From Collinsella aerofaciens (GTDB lineage Bacteria > Actinomycetota > Coriobacteriia > Coriobacteriales > Coriobacteriaceae): 53,498 bases of DNA. The stretch is taken from contig NZ_JAHONA010000013.1 in the NCBI RefSeq assembly GCF_019131995.1, positions 1 through 53,498 of the forward strand. The letters run 5' to 3'. The notes beneath the pieces are model-generated. The model was not told where the DNA came from, searched no databases, and saw only the letters and a list, made by a program, of their open reading frames with translations. Both the position numbers and the translations under genes were made by a program. Positions 7,984-16,007 of the stretch are shown in pieces. Position 1 is the first letter of the stretch, and each line of letters opens with the position of its first letter.

Positions 7984-9132
7984 TTAATCGAGGATATCGT
8001 CGAGGGCACTCTTGATACGGTCGGTCACCGACTTCTTACCGGAAGCGACGTCATCGCCCATCTCATCGGCAAAAGCACGGAGCAGCTCGTGTTGCTTATT
8101 GGAAAGATTGGTGGGAACGACCACGCGCAGTTGCACGATCAGGCGACCACGCGAACCGCCACCGCCAATGCGCGGCATGCCGTAATTATTGACGCTCACG
8201 GTGTCGCCGTACTGTGTACCAGCAGGGACCGTCACCTTGACGACCTCATCGGGCATAATGCCCTCGACCTCGATCTCGCAGCCGAGCGCTGCCTGCGCAA
8301 TCGAAATATCGCTCACGAGGTACAGGTCGTCACCGTTGCGCTTAAAACGCTCGTGGTCGGCGACGCGCACGTTGACGATCAGGTCGCCCGAGGGCTCGCC
8401 GCGAAGGCCAGCCTCGCCAAAGCCGCTCACGCGCAGCTGGCGACCGGTCGAAACGCCGGCGGGGATATCGATGTCGATCTTTTCATGCGAAGGCGTGCGG
8501 CCCTGACCGTCGCAGGTCTCGCAGGGATGATCGATGACCGTGCCCTCGCCGTGGCAGTCGGGACAAGGCGAAGAGGACTGAACCTGGCCCAGGAACGAAC
8601 GCTGGACCGTCGTGACATAGCCCGTGCCGTGGCAGCGGCTGCACTGCTTTTCCTGCGCGCCCTCGGCCCTACCGGTGCCATTGCAATCCTCACAGGGAGC
8701 AAGGCGGTCATAGCTGATCGTCTTTTTGCACCCGAGTGCCGCCTCCTCGAGCGTCACCGAAAGGGAGATGGCCATGTCGCGGCCGCGACGACGCTCACGG
8801 CGATTTCGGGCGCCACCGCCGGCACCGCCGCCAAAGAACGACGAGAAGAGGTCGTCCATGCCCATGCCGCCAAAGATATCGTTAATGTCGACGTAGCCCG
8901 AACCACCAGGGCCGTCGGCAATGCCGTAACGGTCGTAGTTAGCACGCTTCTGCTCATCGGAAAGAACGGAATATGCCTCGTTGAGCTCTTTGAACTTGGC
9001 CTCGGCCTCGGGGTCGTCCGAAACGTCCGGGTGTACGGTACGGGCCTTCTTTAGAAACGCGCGCTTAATCGTCCGCGCGTCGGCATCCTTGTCGACGCCA
9101 AGCACCTCGTAGTAATCCCTATTTTCCGACAC
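7984..9132 (-). CDS. dnaJ: Molecular chaperone DnaJ
   Basis: A 382-residue class A J-protein, co-chaperone of DnaK. The J domain has HPD at 34-36. A Gly/Phe region follows (about 72-108), then four CxxCxGxG zinc repeats (cysteines 147/150, 164/167, 190/193, 204/207), then both substrate-binding beta domains. Start is GTG at 9132 with GGAAGG nine bases before; the frame is open upstream but homologues begin at SENRDYYEVLGV. grpE, dnaK and hrcA are not next to it. The gene before it is a second, shorter J-protein. Confidence 0.96.
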   Translation of the reverse strand: MSENRDYYEVLGVDKDADARTIKRAFLKKARTVHPDVSDDPEAEAKFKELNEAYSVLSDEQKRANYDRYGIADGPGGSGYVDINDIFGGMGMDDLFSSFFGGGAGGGARNRRERRRGRDMAISLSVTLEEAALGCKKTISYDRLAPCEDCNGTGRAEGAQEKQCSRCHGTGYVTTVQRSFLGQVQSSSPCPDCHGEGTVIDHPCETCDGQGRTPSHEKIDIDIPAGVSTGRQLRVSGFGEAGLRGEPSGDLIVNVRVADHERFKRNGDDLYLVSDISIAQAALGCEIEVEGIMPDEVVKVTVPAGTQYGDTVSVNNYGMPRIGGGGSRGRLIVQLRVVVPTNLSNKQHELLRAFADEMGDDVASGKKSVTDRIKSALDDILD

Positions 9133-9213
9133 GACCGAATCCTTCCGACTTTCATTATTGTCACAGTGCGTCCTATACCCAAGCTGGGCCGGCCGCAAAC
9201 AGAGGGTTTGATG

Positions 9214-10317
9214 TTATTGCATTGCGTAGGGTGAAAGCATGGCACGTTGCGAGCAGCTCGCAAACCAAACCGACACGAGCGCAAACATAAATCCGTTGGC
9301 AAAACCGTTGGCAAACTGCATCGCGCCGCGCTTCCACCACAGCAGGCTGCGGTGCAGCACGCCGTCCGAGAGCACCATGAACAGGCCCATGGCAAACGGA
9401 ATAAAGCACATCACGGCAAAGGCCGAGAACACGCCCGAGATGGCCGAGAGCACCAAAAACGGCGCCACGATGCCCATCAGGTAAAAACCGGTACGGGCCT
9501 TGCCTTCCAGGCGCTCGGCCTCAACATGGGCGCGACCGACCAGATCACCGCCAGAGGCGCCGTTGGTGCCGGCGTGACCCATGCCGCCAATACGGACCTC
9601 GTCGCCATCGTGCGTGCCGGCGGGAAACTCAATCGTCTGCTCGGAGGTCACACGGGTCCGCCCGCTGCCGCCGCAATCGGGACAGGGGTCGGCGACGACC
9701 TTACCGGAGCCACCGCACTCAGGGCAGACCGACTGGAACGTGCCGGCACCAAACAGAAAGGACAGGTCGACATCGATGTGACCGCGACCGCCGCAGCTCG
9801 GACAGGTATGTGCATGCTCGGACGAAACAGAGCCCGAACCACCGCAGTGACCACAGGTATCGAAGCGCGTATAGCGGACGGTCTTGCGGGCACCGCCCTT
9901 GGCCTCCTTGGCGTCGAGTTTGATATCGACGACCACATTGGCGCCGTTCTCGGGATTGTAAGCAGCCTGCCCACGACGCTGCTGGCCCCAAGCGCCGCCA
10001 AAGGGAAAACCGCCCTCAAAGGGATTGCCATAGCCTGTGTTGCCGGCGTAGCCGCCACCATAGGGCGAAGCCGTAGGAGCACCGGCAAAGGGATTGCCCG
10101 AGCGCATGGCGTCGAAGCGCGCACGTTTTTGCTCATCCGAAAGCACGGCGTAGGCCTCGGAAACCTCTTTAAACTTTTCCTCGGCATCCGGCTCTTTGTT
10201 GACGTCCGGATGGAGCTTGCGGGCCTTTTGCTGAAAGGCCTTTTGAATATCACGCGAGGTGGCGTCCTTGGAGACACCCAGAATCTCGTAGTAATCTTTT
10301 TCGTTCATCGTCGCCAT
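9214..10317 (-). CDS. DnaJ-like zinc-finger protein with C-terminal membrane segments
   Basis: A 367-residue J-protein of unusual build. The J domain has HPD at 36-38, followed by a Gly-rich linker (about 74-115). The zinc region carries all four CxxCxGxG repeats (155-162, 172-179, 198-205, 212-219). A short beta stretch (about 224-265) replaces the two full substrate-binding domains, and the dimerisation end is missing. Instead, hydrophobic segments at about 277-301, 303-319 and 338-355 predict two or three membrane helices. The ATG at 10317 has AGGAGG nine bases before. It probably recruits DnaK to the membrane; substrate and function are unknown. It lies between hemW and dnaJ, where hrcA is often found. 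Confidence 0.88.
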   Translation of the reverse strand: MATMNEKDYYEILGVSKDATSRDIQKAFQQKARKLHPDVNKEPDAEEKFKEVSEAYAVLSDEQKRARFDAMRSGNPFAGAPTASPYGGGYAGNTGYGNPFEGGFPFGGAWGQQRRGQAAYNPENGANVVVDIKLDAKEAKGGARKTVRYTRFDTCGHCGGSGSVSSEHAHTCPSCGGRGHIDVDLSFLFGAGTFQSVCPECGGSGKVVADPCPDCGGSGRTRVTSEQTIEFPAGTHDGDEVRIGGMGHAGTNGASGGDLVGRAHVEAERLEGKARTGFYLMGIVAPFLVLSAISGVFSAFAVMCFIPFAMGLFMVLSDGVLHRSLLWWKRGAMQFANGFANGFMFALVSVWFASCSQRAMLSPYAMQ

Positions 10318-10375
10318 GCGCGGCAACCTCCTGCTCACAGCAGCGTATATATTCCGGTAATTCTACACGAGCGGC

Positions 10376-11608
10376 CTAAGCTAGATCCCAAAACAGCTCG
10401 AACAGAACATTTCCATCGAGCCAGCCCAAGTGCGTCGGCGCCAGACGAGCTCGAACATAGCCCGCGACGACATCTGCCGAAGTGAAAGGTCCCTCATGGA
10501 CCCCGAGCGTCTCGGGCACCCAAGTGGCAAGACCCAATTCGAGCGCGCGATCGCAGGCAGCTGCCAGCTCATCGGCCGGGATGACGCAAGCTGCACGAAC
10601 CAACAGGTCGGACGCAACACCGCCCGTCATGCGACAAGACAGCATCAGGTCTTCAGCCGCAGCCTCACGCTGCGACAGATATTCGGCCTCAAACGCCGTC
10701 GCGTCATCGTCACGTTGCACCAGACGCACGCGGTACGAATCGCCTCGAGAAGACACGCCGGGGAACAAACCTGCAAGACGGTCGAAATCCTCGGCGTCGA
10801 GCATGCCCGCGGCGGAACGACCCAGGCCCAAATAGCCCTGGCCGGTCCAGTAGGCAATGTTATGGGCGCACTCATGTCCGTCGAGCGCATAGCTTGCCAC
10901 CTCATACGGGTGATAGCCGGCCGCACCCAGACGCTCACGCGCCACATCCATGCACGAAGCTTGAAAATCCTCGTCGGGCTCGACCGACTCGTCGCGGCAC
11001 GCCATGCGATAAAGGGGAGTCCCCTCCTCAAGCGTGAGCGGGTAGACCGACACATGATGCGGAGCCGCCGCCAGCACGCCATCGAGCGTGCGCTTCCAAC
11101 TCGCTGCGGTCTGCCCGGGAAGTCCGCACATAAGGTCGCACGACACGTCAAGCCCAGAGTTCTTGACCGTCGCGATGGCGGCAAACGCCCGATCGGCATC
11201 GTGAATACGGCCGATGGCGGTAAGTTCGGTGTTATCGAGCGTTTGCACGCCCAGAGAGACGCGTGTGACACCAACCTTGGCAAGCGCAGTGGCAAGCTCG
11301 GCGGTCAGCGACTCGGGATTGGCCTCGCAGGTAAACTCAACGGGGGCGCACCACGCACGAATACGCCGCGCCAGCTCCACCAGGCGCTCCCCCGCCAGCG
11401 ACGGCGTACCGCCGCCAACATAGACGGTGCGGATATGGTCAAGGGCCCCAGCCTTGCCAAAAGCATCGAGGCGCGCGAACAACTGCTCAAAATAGACATC
11501 GAGCGCAGCACTCAGGTCGCACGGAGAAAAACTGCGCGAGTCAAAGTCGCAGTACCGGCACTTTTGGGCGCAAAACGGCACGTGCACGTACAGCGCGGTA
11601 ACGGCCAC
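10376..11608 (-). CDS. hemW: Heme chaperone HemW (radical-SAM, CPO-III-like)
   Basis: A 410-residue protein of the HemW family, formerly annotated as oxygen-independent coproporphyrinogen oxidase. The cluster motif CAQKCRYC gives Cys13, Cys17 and Cys20, and HNIAYW marks the HemW C-terminal region. HemW binds heme and is thought to deliver it to membrane enzymes; true HemN carries an extra N-terminal stretch that is absent here. Start is GTG at 11608 after GGAGG, two bases past the dusB stop. lepA-hemW proximity is typical of many bacteria. Confidence 0.93.
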   Translation of the reverse strand: MAVTALYVHVPFCAQKCRYCDFDSRSFSPCDLSAALDVYFEQLFARLDAFGKAGALDHIRTVYVGGGTPSLAGERLVELARRIRAWCAPVEFTCEANPESLTAELATALAKVGVTRVSLGVQTLDNTELTAIGRIHDADRAFAAIATVKNSGLDVSCDLMCGLPGQTAASWKRTLDGVLAAAPHHVSVYPLTLEEGTPLYRMACRDESVEPDEDFQASCMDVARERLGAAGYHPYEVASYALDGHECAHNIAYWTGQGYLGLGRSAAGMLDAEDFDRLAGLFPGVSSRGDSYRVRLVQRDDDATAFEAEYLSQREAAAEDLMLSCRMTGGVASDLLVRAACVIPADELAAACDRALELGLATWVPETLGVHEGPFTSADVVAGYVRARLAPTHLGWLDGNVLFELFWDLA

Positions 11609-11610
11609 CC

Positions 11611-12654
11611 TTAAGCCTCCAGCGGATGAGGGGGCACCGATTCGCCGGCGGCAAGGGCAGCCTCGCAGGCCACCACATCGCGCTCGATATCATCGACCAG
11701 TGCCATAAACTCCTCGTACGTGGAGCAGCGCACCACCTGAGCGCGCCAGGCGGCGGCATGGGGCATGCCCTTTAGATACCAGCTCGCGTACGTACGGGCG
11801 CGCGACATAAGCGGCAGAAGCTCGTGCGTCAACGTCAGGTGCTCACGCAGAGCCTCCAGGCGCTCGACCGAGGAGCGAGAAGGAACCGGCGTGCCATCGA
11901 GCGCAAGGGCGCGAGCATCACCGAACACCCACGGATTGCCGTAGATGCCGCGCGCGATAAACACCGCGCTGGCACCCGAGCCTTGCAGATGCTCAGCAGC
12001 GTCCTCGGCCGAGAACACATCACCCGAACCAATCACGGGAATCTCGACAGCGTCGGCAACCTCATCGACGACAGACCAATCGGCCTGGCCCGTATAGAGC
12101 TGCGTGGCACAACGACCGTGCACGGCGACTGCGGCGGCACCGGCGCCTTCGAGCATCTGGGCAAACGTCGCGGCATTACGGTCCTCGGCATAAAAGCCCT
12201 TGCGGATCTTTACAGTCACGGGCACATGTGCCGCGCCCACCGCCGCCTCGACGATCTTCTCGGCCAGATCGGGCGTGCGCATAAGCGCCGAGCCCTCGCC
12301 CTTGGTAACGACCTTGCGCGCCGGACAAGCCATGTTGATATCAATCAATGACAGGCGATCGCCCACGCGTTCCTCGACAGCAGCGACGGCACTCGCAAAC
12401 TGATCGGGCTTGGAGCCAAAGAGCTGCACGCAAATCTGCTGCTCCTCGTCGGCCGGTAGCACCAGGCGCCAGGTCTTGTTGCTGGCATAGGCAAGGCCCG
12501 CCACGCTCACCATCTCGCTGTAGGCAAGGTTGGCACCGCGGCGACGACACATGATGCGGTAGGCAGGGTCGGTCACGCCCGCCATGGGAGCCATAAGGAA
12601 CGGCTGCTCGGCATAGGCGCCCAGCAGCCGCTTGCTGTATTCAGAAAGCGCCAT
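11611..12654 (-). CDS. dusB: tRNA-dihydrouridine synthase, DusB type
   Basis: A 347-residue flavoenzyme that reduces specific uridines in tRNA to dihydrouridine. The FMN-binding TIM barrel begins LMAPMAGVTDPAYR. The active-site cysteine is Cys110 in NMACPARK, and HGRCATQLYTG and the glycine-rich phosphate site IGSGDV are visible. Assignment to the DusB subgroup is by general similarity. The ATG at 12654 lies four bases beyond the lepA stop, so the two are likely cotranscribed. Confidence 0.93.
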   Translation of the reverse strand: MALSEYSKRLLGAYAEQPFLMAPMAGVTDPAYRIMCRRRGANLAYSEMVSVAGLAYASNKTWRLVLPADEEQQICVQLFGSKPDQFASAVAAVEERVGDRLSLIDINMACPARKVVTKGEGSALMRTPDLAEKIVEAAVGAAHVPVTVKIRKGFYAEDRNAATFAQMLEGAGAAAVAVHGRCATQLYTGQADWSVVDEVADAVEIPVIGSGDVFSAEDAAEHLQGSGASAVFIARGIYGNPWVFGDARALALDGTPVPSRSSVERLEALREHLTLTHELLPLMSRARTYASWYLKGMPHAAAWRAQVVRCSTYEEFMALVDDIERDVVACEAALAAGESVPPHPLEA

Positions 12655-12658
12655 AGAC

Positions 12659-14470
12659 CTACTCGTCCACCTTGAGGATCGCCATAAAGGCTTCCTGCGG
12701 GACCTCGACCGAGCCGATGGCCTTCATGCGTTTCTTGCCCTCTTTCTGCTTCTCGAGCAGCTTACGCTTACGCGAAATATCGCCGCCGTAGCACTTAGCA
12801 AGCACGTCCTTGCGACGCGCCTTGACGGTGGAGCGGGCGATGATCTTGTTGCCGATAGCACCCTGGATGGGCACCTCGAACAGCTGACGCGGGATGATCT
12901 CCTTAAGTTTGTCGCACAGACCACGGGCCAGGCCATAGGCCTTGTCCTTATGGACGATAAACGACAGCGCGTCCACCTCATCACCCGAAAGCAAGATATC
13001 GAGCTTCACGAGCTCGGAGGGACGGTACTCGTTGAACTCGTAGTCGAGCGAGGCATAGCCCTTGGTACGGCTCTTGAGCTGGTCAAAGAAGTCCAAAATG
13101 AGCTCGGCGAGCGGCATATCAAAGCGCATCTCGACCGACTTGCTCGTGAGATGGATCATGTCGGTCGTAACGCCGCGGTGCTCGATAGCGAGCTGCATGA
13201 CGGCACCCGTATACTCGGGCGGGCAGATGATCTTTGCCTTGAGGTAGGGCTCCTCAATGCGCTCGATGCGCGTAGCCTCGGGCAGATCCTGCGGGCTGCG
13301 GACATCAATCATCTCGCCGTCAGTCTTGTAGACGTGATAGTCCACCGAGGGGCTCGTGGCAATGAGGTCAAGATTGAACTCGCGCTCCAAGCGCTCCTTG
13401 ACGACCTCCATATGCAGCAGGCCCAAGAAGCCCACGCGGAAGCCAAAGCCGAGCGCCACCGAGGTCTCGGGCTCCCACACCAACGACGGGTCGTTGACGT
13501 GCAGCTTATCGAGCGCGTCACGCAGGTTCTCGTAGTCCTTGTTATCGATCGGGAACAGGCCCGTATAGACCATGGGCTTAGCCTCGCGGTAGCCGGGAAG
13601 CGGCTCGAGGCAGGGATTCGACGCCCACGTGAGGGTATCGCCCACGTGAACGGCCTCGGGGTCCTTCAGGCCCGTGACCACGTAGCCCACCTCGCCGACC
13701 GTCAGCGCGTCGACCGGGGTCTCGGCGGGACGCTTGACGCCCACACCATCGACCAAAAAGTCGCCCTTTGCCTGCATCATGCGCAGGGTATCGCCCTTTT
13801 TGATGGAGCCGTCAAAGATGCGCACCGTGGCGACGACGCCACGATACTCGTCGAAGTACGAATCCAGGATGAGCGCCTTGAGCGGCGCGTTCGCATCGCC
13901 CTTGGGCGGAGAGATCAAAAAGACAATGGACTCCAGCAGATCGTGGATGCCCTCGCCGGTCTTGCCCGAGACACACACGGCATCATCGGCAGGGATCGCC
14001 AGGTCATCCTCGATCTCGGTCTTAACCTCGTCGGGATGAGCCGAGGGCAGGTCAATCTTGTTGATGGCCGGCACAATGTCCAGATTGGCGTTCATGGCGA
14101 GCGTCGCGTTAGAAACGGTCTGCGCCTCAACGCCCTGCGTGGCGTCGACAACGAGCACCGCGCCCTCACAGGCTGCCAGCGAGCGCGAGACCTCATAGGT
14201 AAAGTCCACGTGGCCCGGCGTATCGATCAGATTGAACTGATACGTCTCGCCATCGTCGGCGTCATAGGACACGCGAACGGCATTGGACTTGATCGTGATG
14301 CCGCGCTCGCGCTCGATATCCATGGTGTCGAGCAGCTGCGACTCCATGTCGCGTTCGTCGACTGTATGGGTGAGTTCGAGGATACGGTCACTGATCGTGG
14401 ACTTGCCATGGTCGATGTGCGCAACGATTGAGAAGTTGCGGATGTGGGAAATGTCATTTGAAGTATTCAT
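12659..14470 (-). CDS. lepA: Elongation factor 4 (LepA)
   Basis: A 603-residue translational GTPase that acts on stalled or early elongating ribosomes. The P-loop is AHIDHGKST (17-25), with DTPG and NKID motifs, EF-G-like domains II, III and V, and the LepA-specific C-terminal domain ending in a lysine-rich segment. The frame is open 20 codons upstream, but homologues start near the ATG at 14470. No good ribosome binding site precedes it, while TAAGAT lies seven bases upstream, which may mean a leaderless transcript. The rpsT terminator is just upstream. Confidence 0.97.
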   Translation of the reverse strand: MNTSNDISHIRNFSIVAHIDHGKSTISDRILELTHTVDERDMESQLLDTMDIERERGITIKSNAVRVSYDADDGETYQFNLIDTPGHVDFTYEVSRSLAACEGAVLVVDATQGVEAQTVSNATLAMNANLDIVPAINKIDLPSAHPDEVKTEIEDDLAIPADDAVCVSGKTGEGIHDLLESIVFLISPPKGDANAPLKALILDSYFDEYRGVVATVRIFDGSIKKGDTLRMMQAKGDFLVDGVGVKRPAETPVDALTVGEVGYVVTGLKDPEAVHVGDTLTWASNPCLEPLPGYREAKPMVYTGLFPIDNKDYENLRDALDKLHVNDPSLVWEPETSVALGFGFRVGFLGLLHMEVVKERLEREFNLDLIATSPSVDYHVYKTDGEMIDVRSPQDLPEATRIERIEEPYLKAKIICPPEYTGAVMQLAIEHRGVTTDMIHLTSKSVEMRFDMPLAELILDFFDQLKSRTKGYASLDYEFNEYRPSELVKLDILLSGDEVDALSFIVHKDKAYGLARGLCDKLKEIIPRQLFEVPIQGAIGNKIIARSTVKARRKDVLAKCYGGDISRKRKLLEKQKEGKKRMKAIGSVEVPQEAFMAILKVDE

Positions 14471-14477
14471 GCGGACT

Positions 14478-14483
14478 ATCTTA
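14478..14483 (-). promoter_or_regulatory. Possible -10 element of a leaderless lepA mRNA
   Basis: TAAGAT on the minus strand ends seven bases before the lepA ATG, which would place the transcript start at or next to the A of the start codon. No Shine-Dalgarno is present. No convincing -35 was found, so this is tentative. Confidence 0.3.
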
Positions 14484-14494
14484 CCCGAGCGATA

Positions 14495-14530
14495 CAAAAA
14501 ATGGAGCCTGTTCCATAAAACAGGCTCCAT
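14495..14530 (-). terminator. Rho-independent terminator of rpsT
   Basis: Twelve-base perfect arms ATGGAGCCTGTT (14501-14512) and its complement (14519-14530), loop of six, followed on the minus strand by TTTTTTG. Confidence 0.92.
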
Positions 14531-14566
14531 TTATGCGCGTAATCTGTGTGGTGTGAAATTTACAAC

Positions 14567-14833
14567 TTAGGCGTTGATGCTGTTCACGAGCTTGGCAAGA
14601 CCGGACTTGCGGTTGGAAGCCTGGTTCTTGTGGATAACATGCTTGGCGGCAGCCATGTCGAGACGCTTGGTGACGGTCTTGAGGGCAGCCTGGGCCTTCT
14701 CGGCGTCGCCCTCGGCGACGGCGGACTGGACGTGCTTGGTCAGCGTCTTGAGCTCGGACTTGACAGCCTTGTTACGCATGCGAGCTGCCTCATTGGTGCG
14801 GATACGCTTCTTCTGAGACTTGATGTTTGCCAC
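14567..14833 (-). CDS. rpsT: Small ribosomal subunit protein S20
   Basis: An 88-residue S20, a three-helix bundle that binds the 5' domain of 16S rRNA. It is rich in Lys, Arg and Ala, with the N-terminal [14 protein letters not shown] and C-terminal [14 protein letters not shown] family blocks. Start is GTG at 14833, with AAAGGA about ten bases before; the upstream in-frame extension has no family counterpart. It is a single-gene unit with its own extended -10 promoter and terminator. rpsT beside holA is a common arrangement. Confidence 0.97.
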   Translation of the reverse strand: MANIKSQKKRIRTNEAARMRNKAVKSELKTLTKHVQSAVAEGDAEKAQAALKTVTKRLDMAAAKHVIHKNQASNRKSGLAKLVNSINA

Positions 14834-14908
14834 TTCTGGAGTTCCTTTCGAGTTCCTTGCAAAAAATGTATGACACCTCTGAGACACGGTGAGGTCATGC
14901 AAGCGCCT

Positions 14909-14917
14909 ACTATAGCA
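14909..14917 (-). promoter_or_regulatory. Extended -10 promoter of rpsT
   Basis: The minus strand reads TGCTATAGT, a TGn extension plus TATAGT. The same nine bases occur upstream of rpmB. No clear -35 lies 16-18 bases away. Predicted start is about 14902. Confidence 0.55.
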
Positions 14918-14966
14918 CGCTCCCCCTCAAAGGGATAGAACGAATTTGTCAAATAGGCAGGTATCA

Positions 14967-15929
14967 TCACGATTTTCTCAAGATGTTCGTAATCCAGAGC
15001 AAAAGCGCGGTCTGAGAATCGGCCGAACCCTTGAGCGCGAGCTCCACATCGACCGCACCCTCGAGCGCTGCGACGAGCTCTGCCATCGAAAAGCGACGTG
15101 CCCAGGTCAGGTGATTCTTGACCTGCCAGGACTGGAGCTTGAGCGTTGCGGCCAGCTCACGACCCTGTCCGCGCGCATCGAGCGCCTTGGCGACGATAAG
15201 CTCGCGAATGCGGCCGCACAGCAATGTGTAAGTCCACACGTAGCTCTTGGCGGGCAGTAGATTGAAGAGCTCGAGCGAGCGGCGCATGTCACGGGCCGAG
15301 ACCGCATTGAGAAAGTCCCAGGGTTGGACCTCTGCCGTACGTACAATCCAGCGCTCAACGTCGGCAAGCTCAATCTGGGGCGCCTCGACCATCTGGGCAA
15401 GCTTAGCCAAGTCGTTATCGAGCATGCGGGTGTTCTCGCCCGAGCGCGAAACGAGCTCTTCGGCGGCCGCCGTCGAGATCGACTTGCCGTGCTGCGTCGC
15501 CATCTGCTGCACGCGGCGCGGTAGCTCCCAGCGCTTGGTACCGGAGCAATCGATCACCGCCTTCTTGTCGATCTTGGCGATCGCCTTATACAGGCGCGTG
15601 TTCTTGGCAAGCGAGTCGGCGATGATGAGACAAACCGTCGTGGGGCTGGGACTCGCCAGATAGTCGACAAGCGGCTCGGAGATCGCTTTGGCGAGTTTTG
15701 AGCAGCCGTCAAGGATTACCAGGCGAAACTCGCTGCCCATGGGAAAGGTGTTGAGCGATCCGATAATCGACTCGATATCGGGGTCTTTGGTCATATCGCG
15801 CTCGTCGAGGTTGAACTCGACCATACCCGACTTTTCCAGACGCGCTTTCATACGCGAGACGGCGTGATCGCGCTTGACGCCGTCGGTACCGACGATCAGA
15901 TATGCCGGCAACAGACTGGTTTCGGACAT
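14967..15929 (-). CDS. holA: DNA polymerase III subunit delta
   Basis: A 320-residue clamp-loader delta subunit, which opens the beta sliding clamp at the replisome. The N-terminal domain begins AYLIVGTDGVKRDHAVSRM, the RecA-like fold lacks a P-loop as expected, and the C-terminal helical domain contains RRSLELFNLLPAKSYVWT. The ATG at 15929 has GGGAGGGGAG upstream; an earlier start in the open frame lacks support. It follows comEC, a very common neighbour. Confidence 0.93.
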   Translation of the reverse strand: MSETSLLPAYLIVGTDGVKRDHAVSRMKARLEKSGMVEFNLDERDMTKDPDIESIIGSLNTFPMGSEFRLVILDGCSKLAKAISEPLVDYLASPSPTTVCLIIADSLAKNTRLYKAIAKIDKKAVIDCSGTKRWELPRRVQQMATQHGKSISTAAAEELVSRSGENTRMLDNDLAKLAQMVEAPQIELADVERWIVRTAEVQPWDFLNAVSARDMRRSLELFNLLPAKSYVWTYTLLCGRIRELIVAKALDARGQGRELAATLKLQSWQVKNHLTWARRFSMAELVAALEGAVDVELALKGSADSQTALLLWITNILRKS

Positions 15930-16007
15930 TGCGCTCCCCTCCCGCAGGCCTTCGTATTCGTTCCGTGCGATTCTAGCCCAAGGGCCCACCACACGCCAAC
16001 GACGTCG

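Noticed and set aside
6367..9054. Plus-strand open frame of 895 codons opposite phoH, mtaB and dnaJ
   Set aside because: It spans three clearly real genes on the other strand; the His/Arg/Ala-rich product has no family features.
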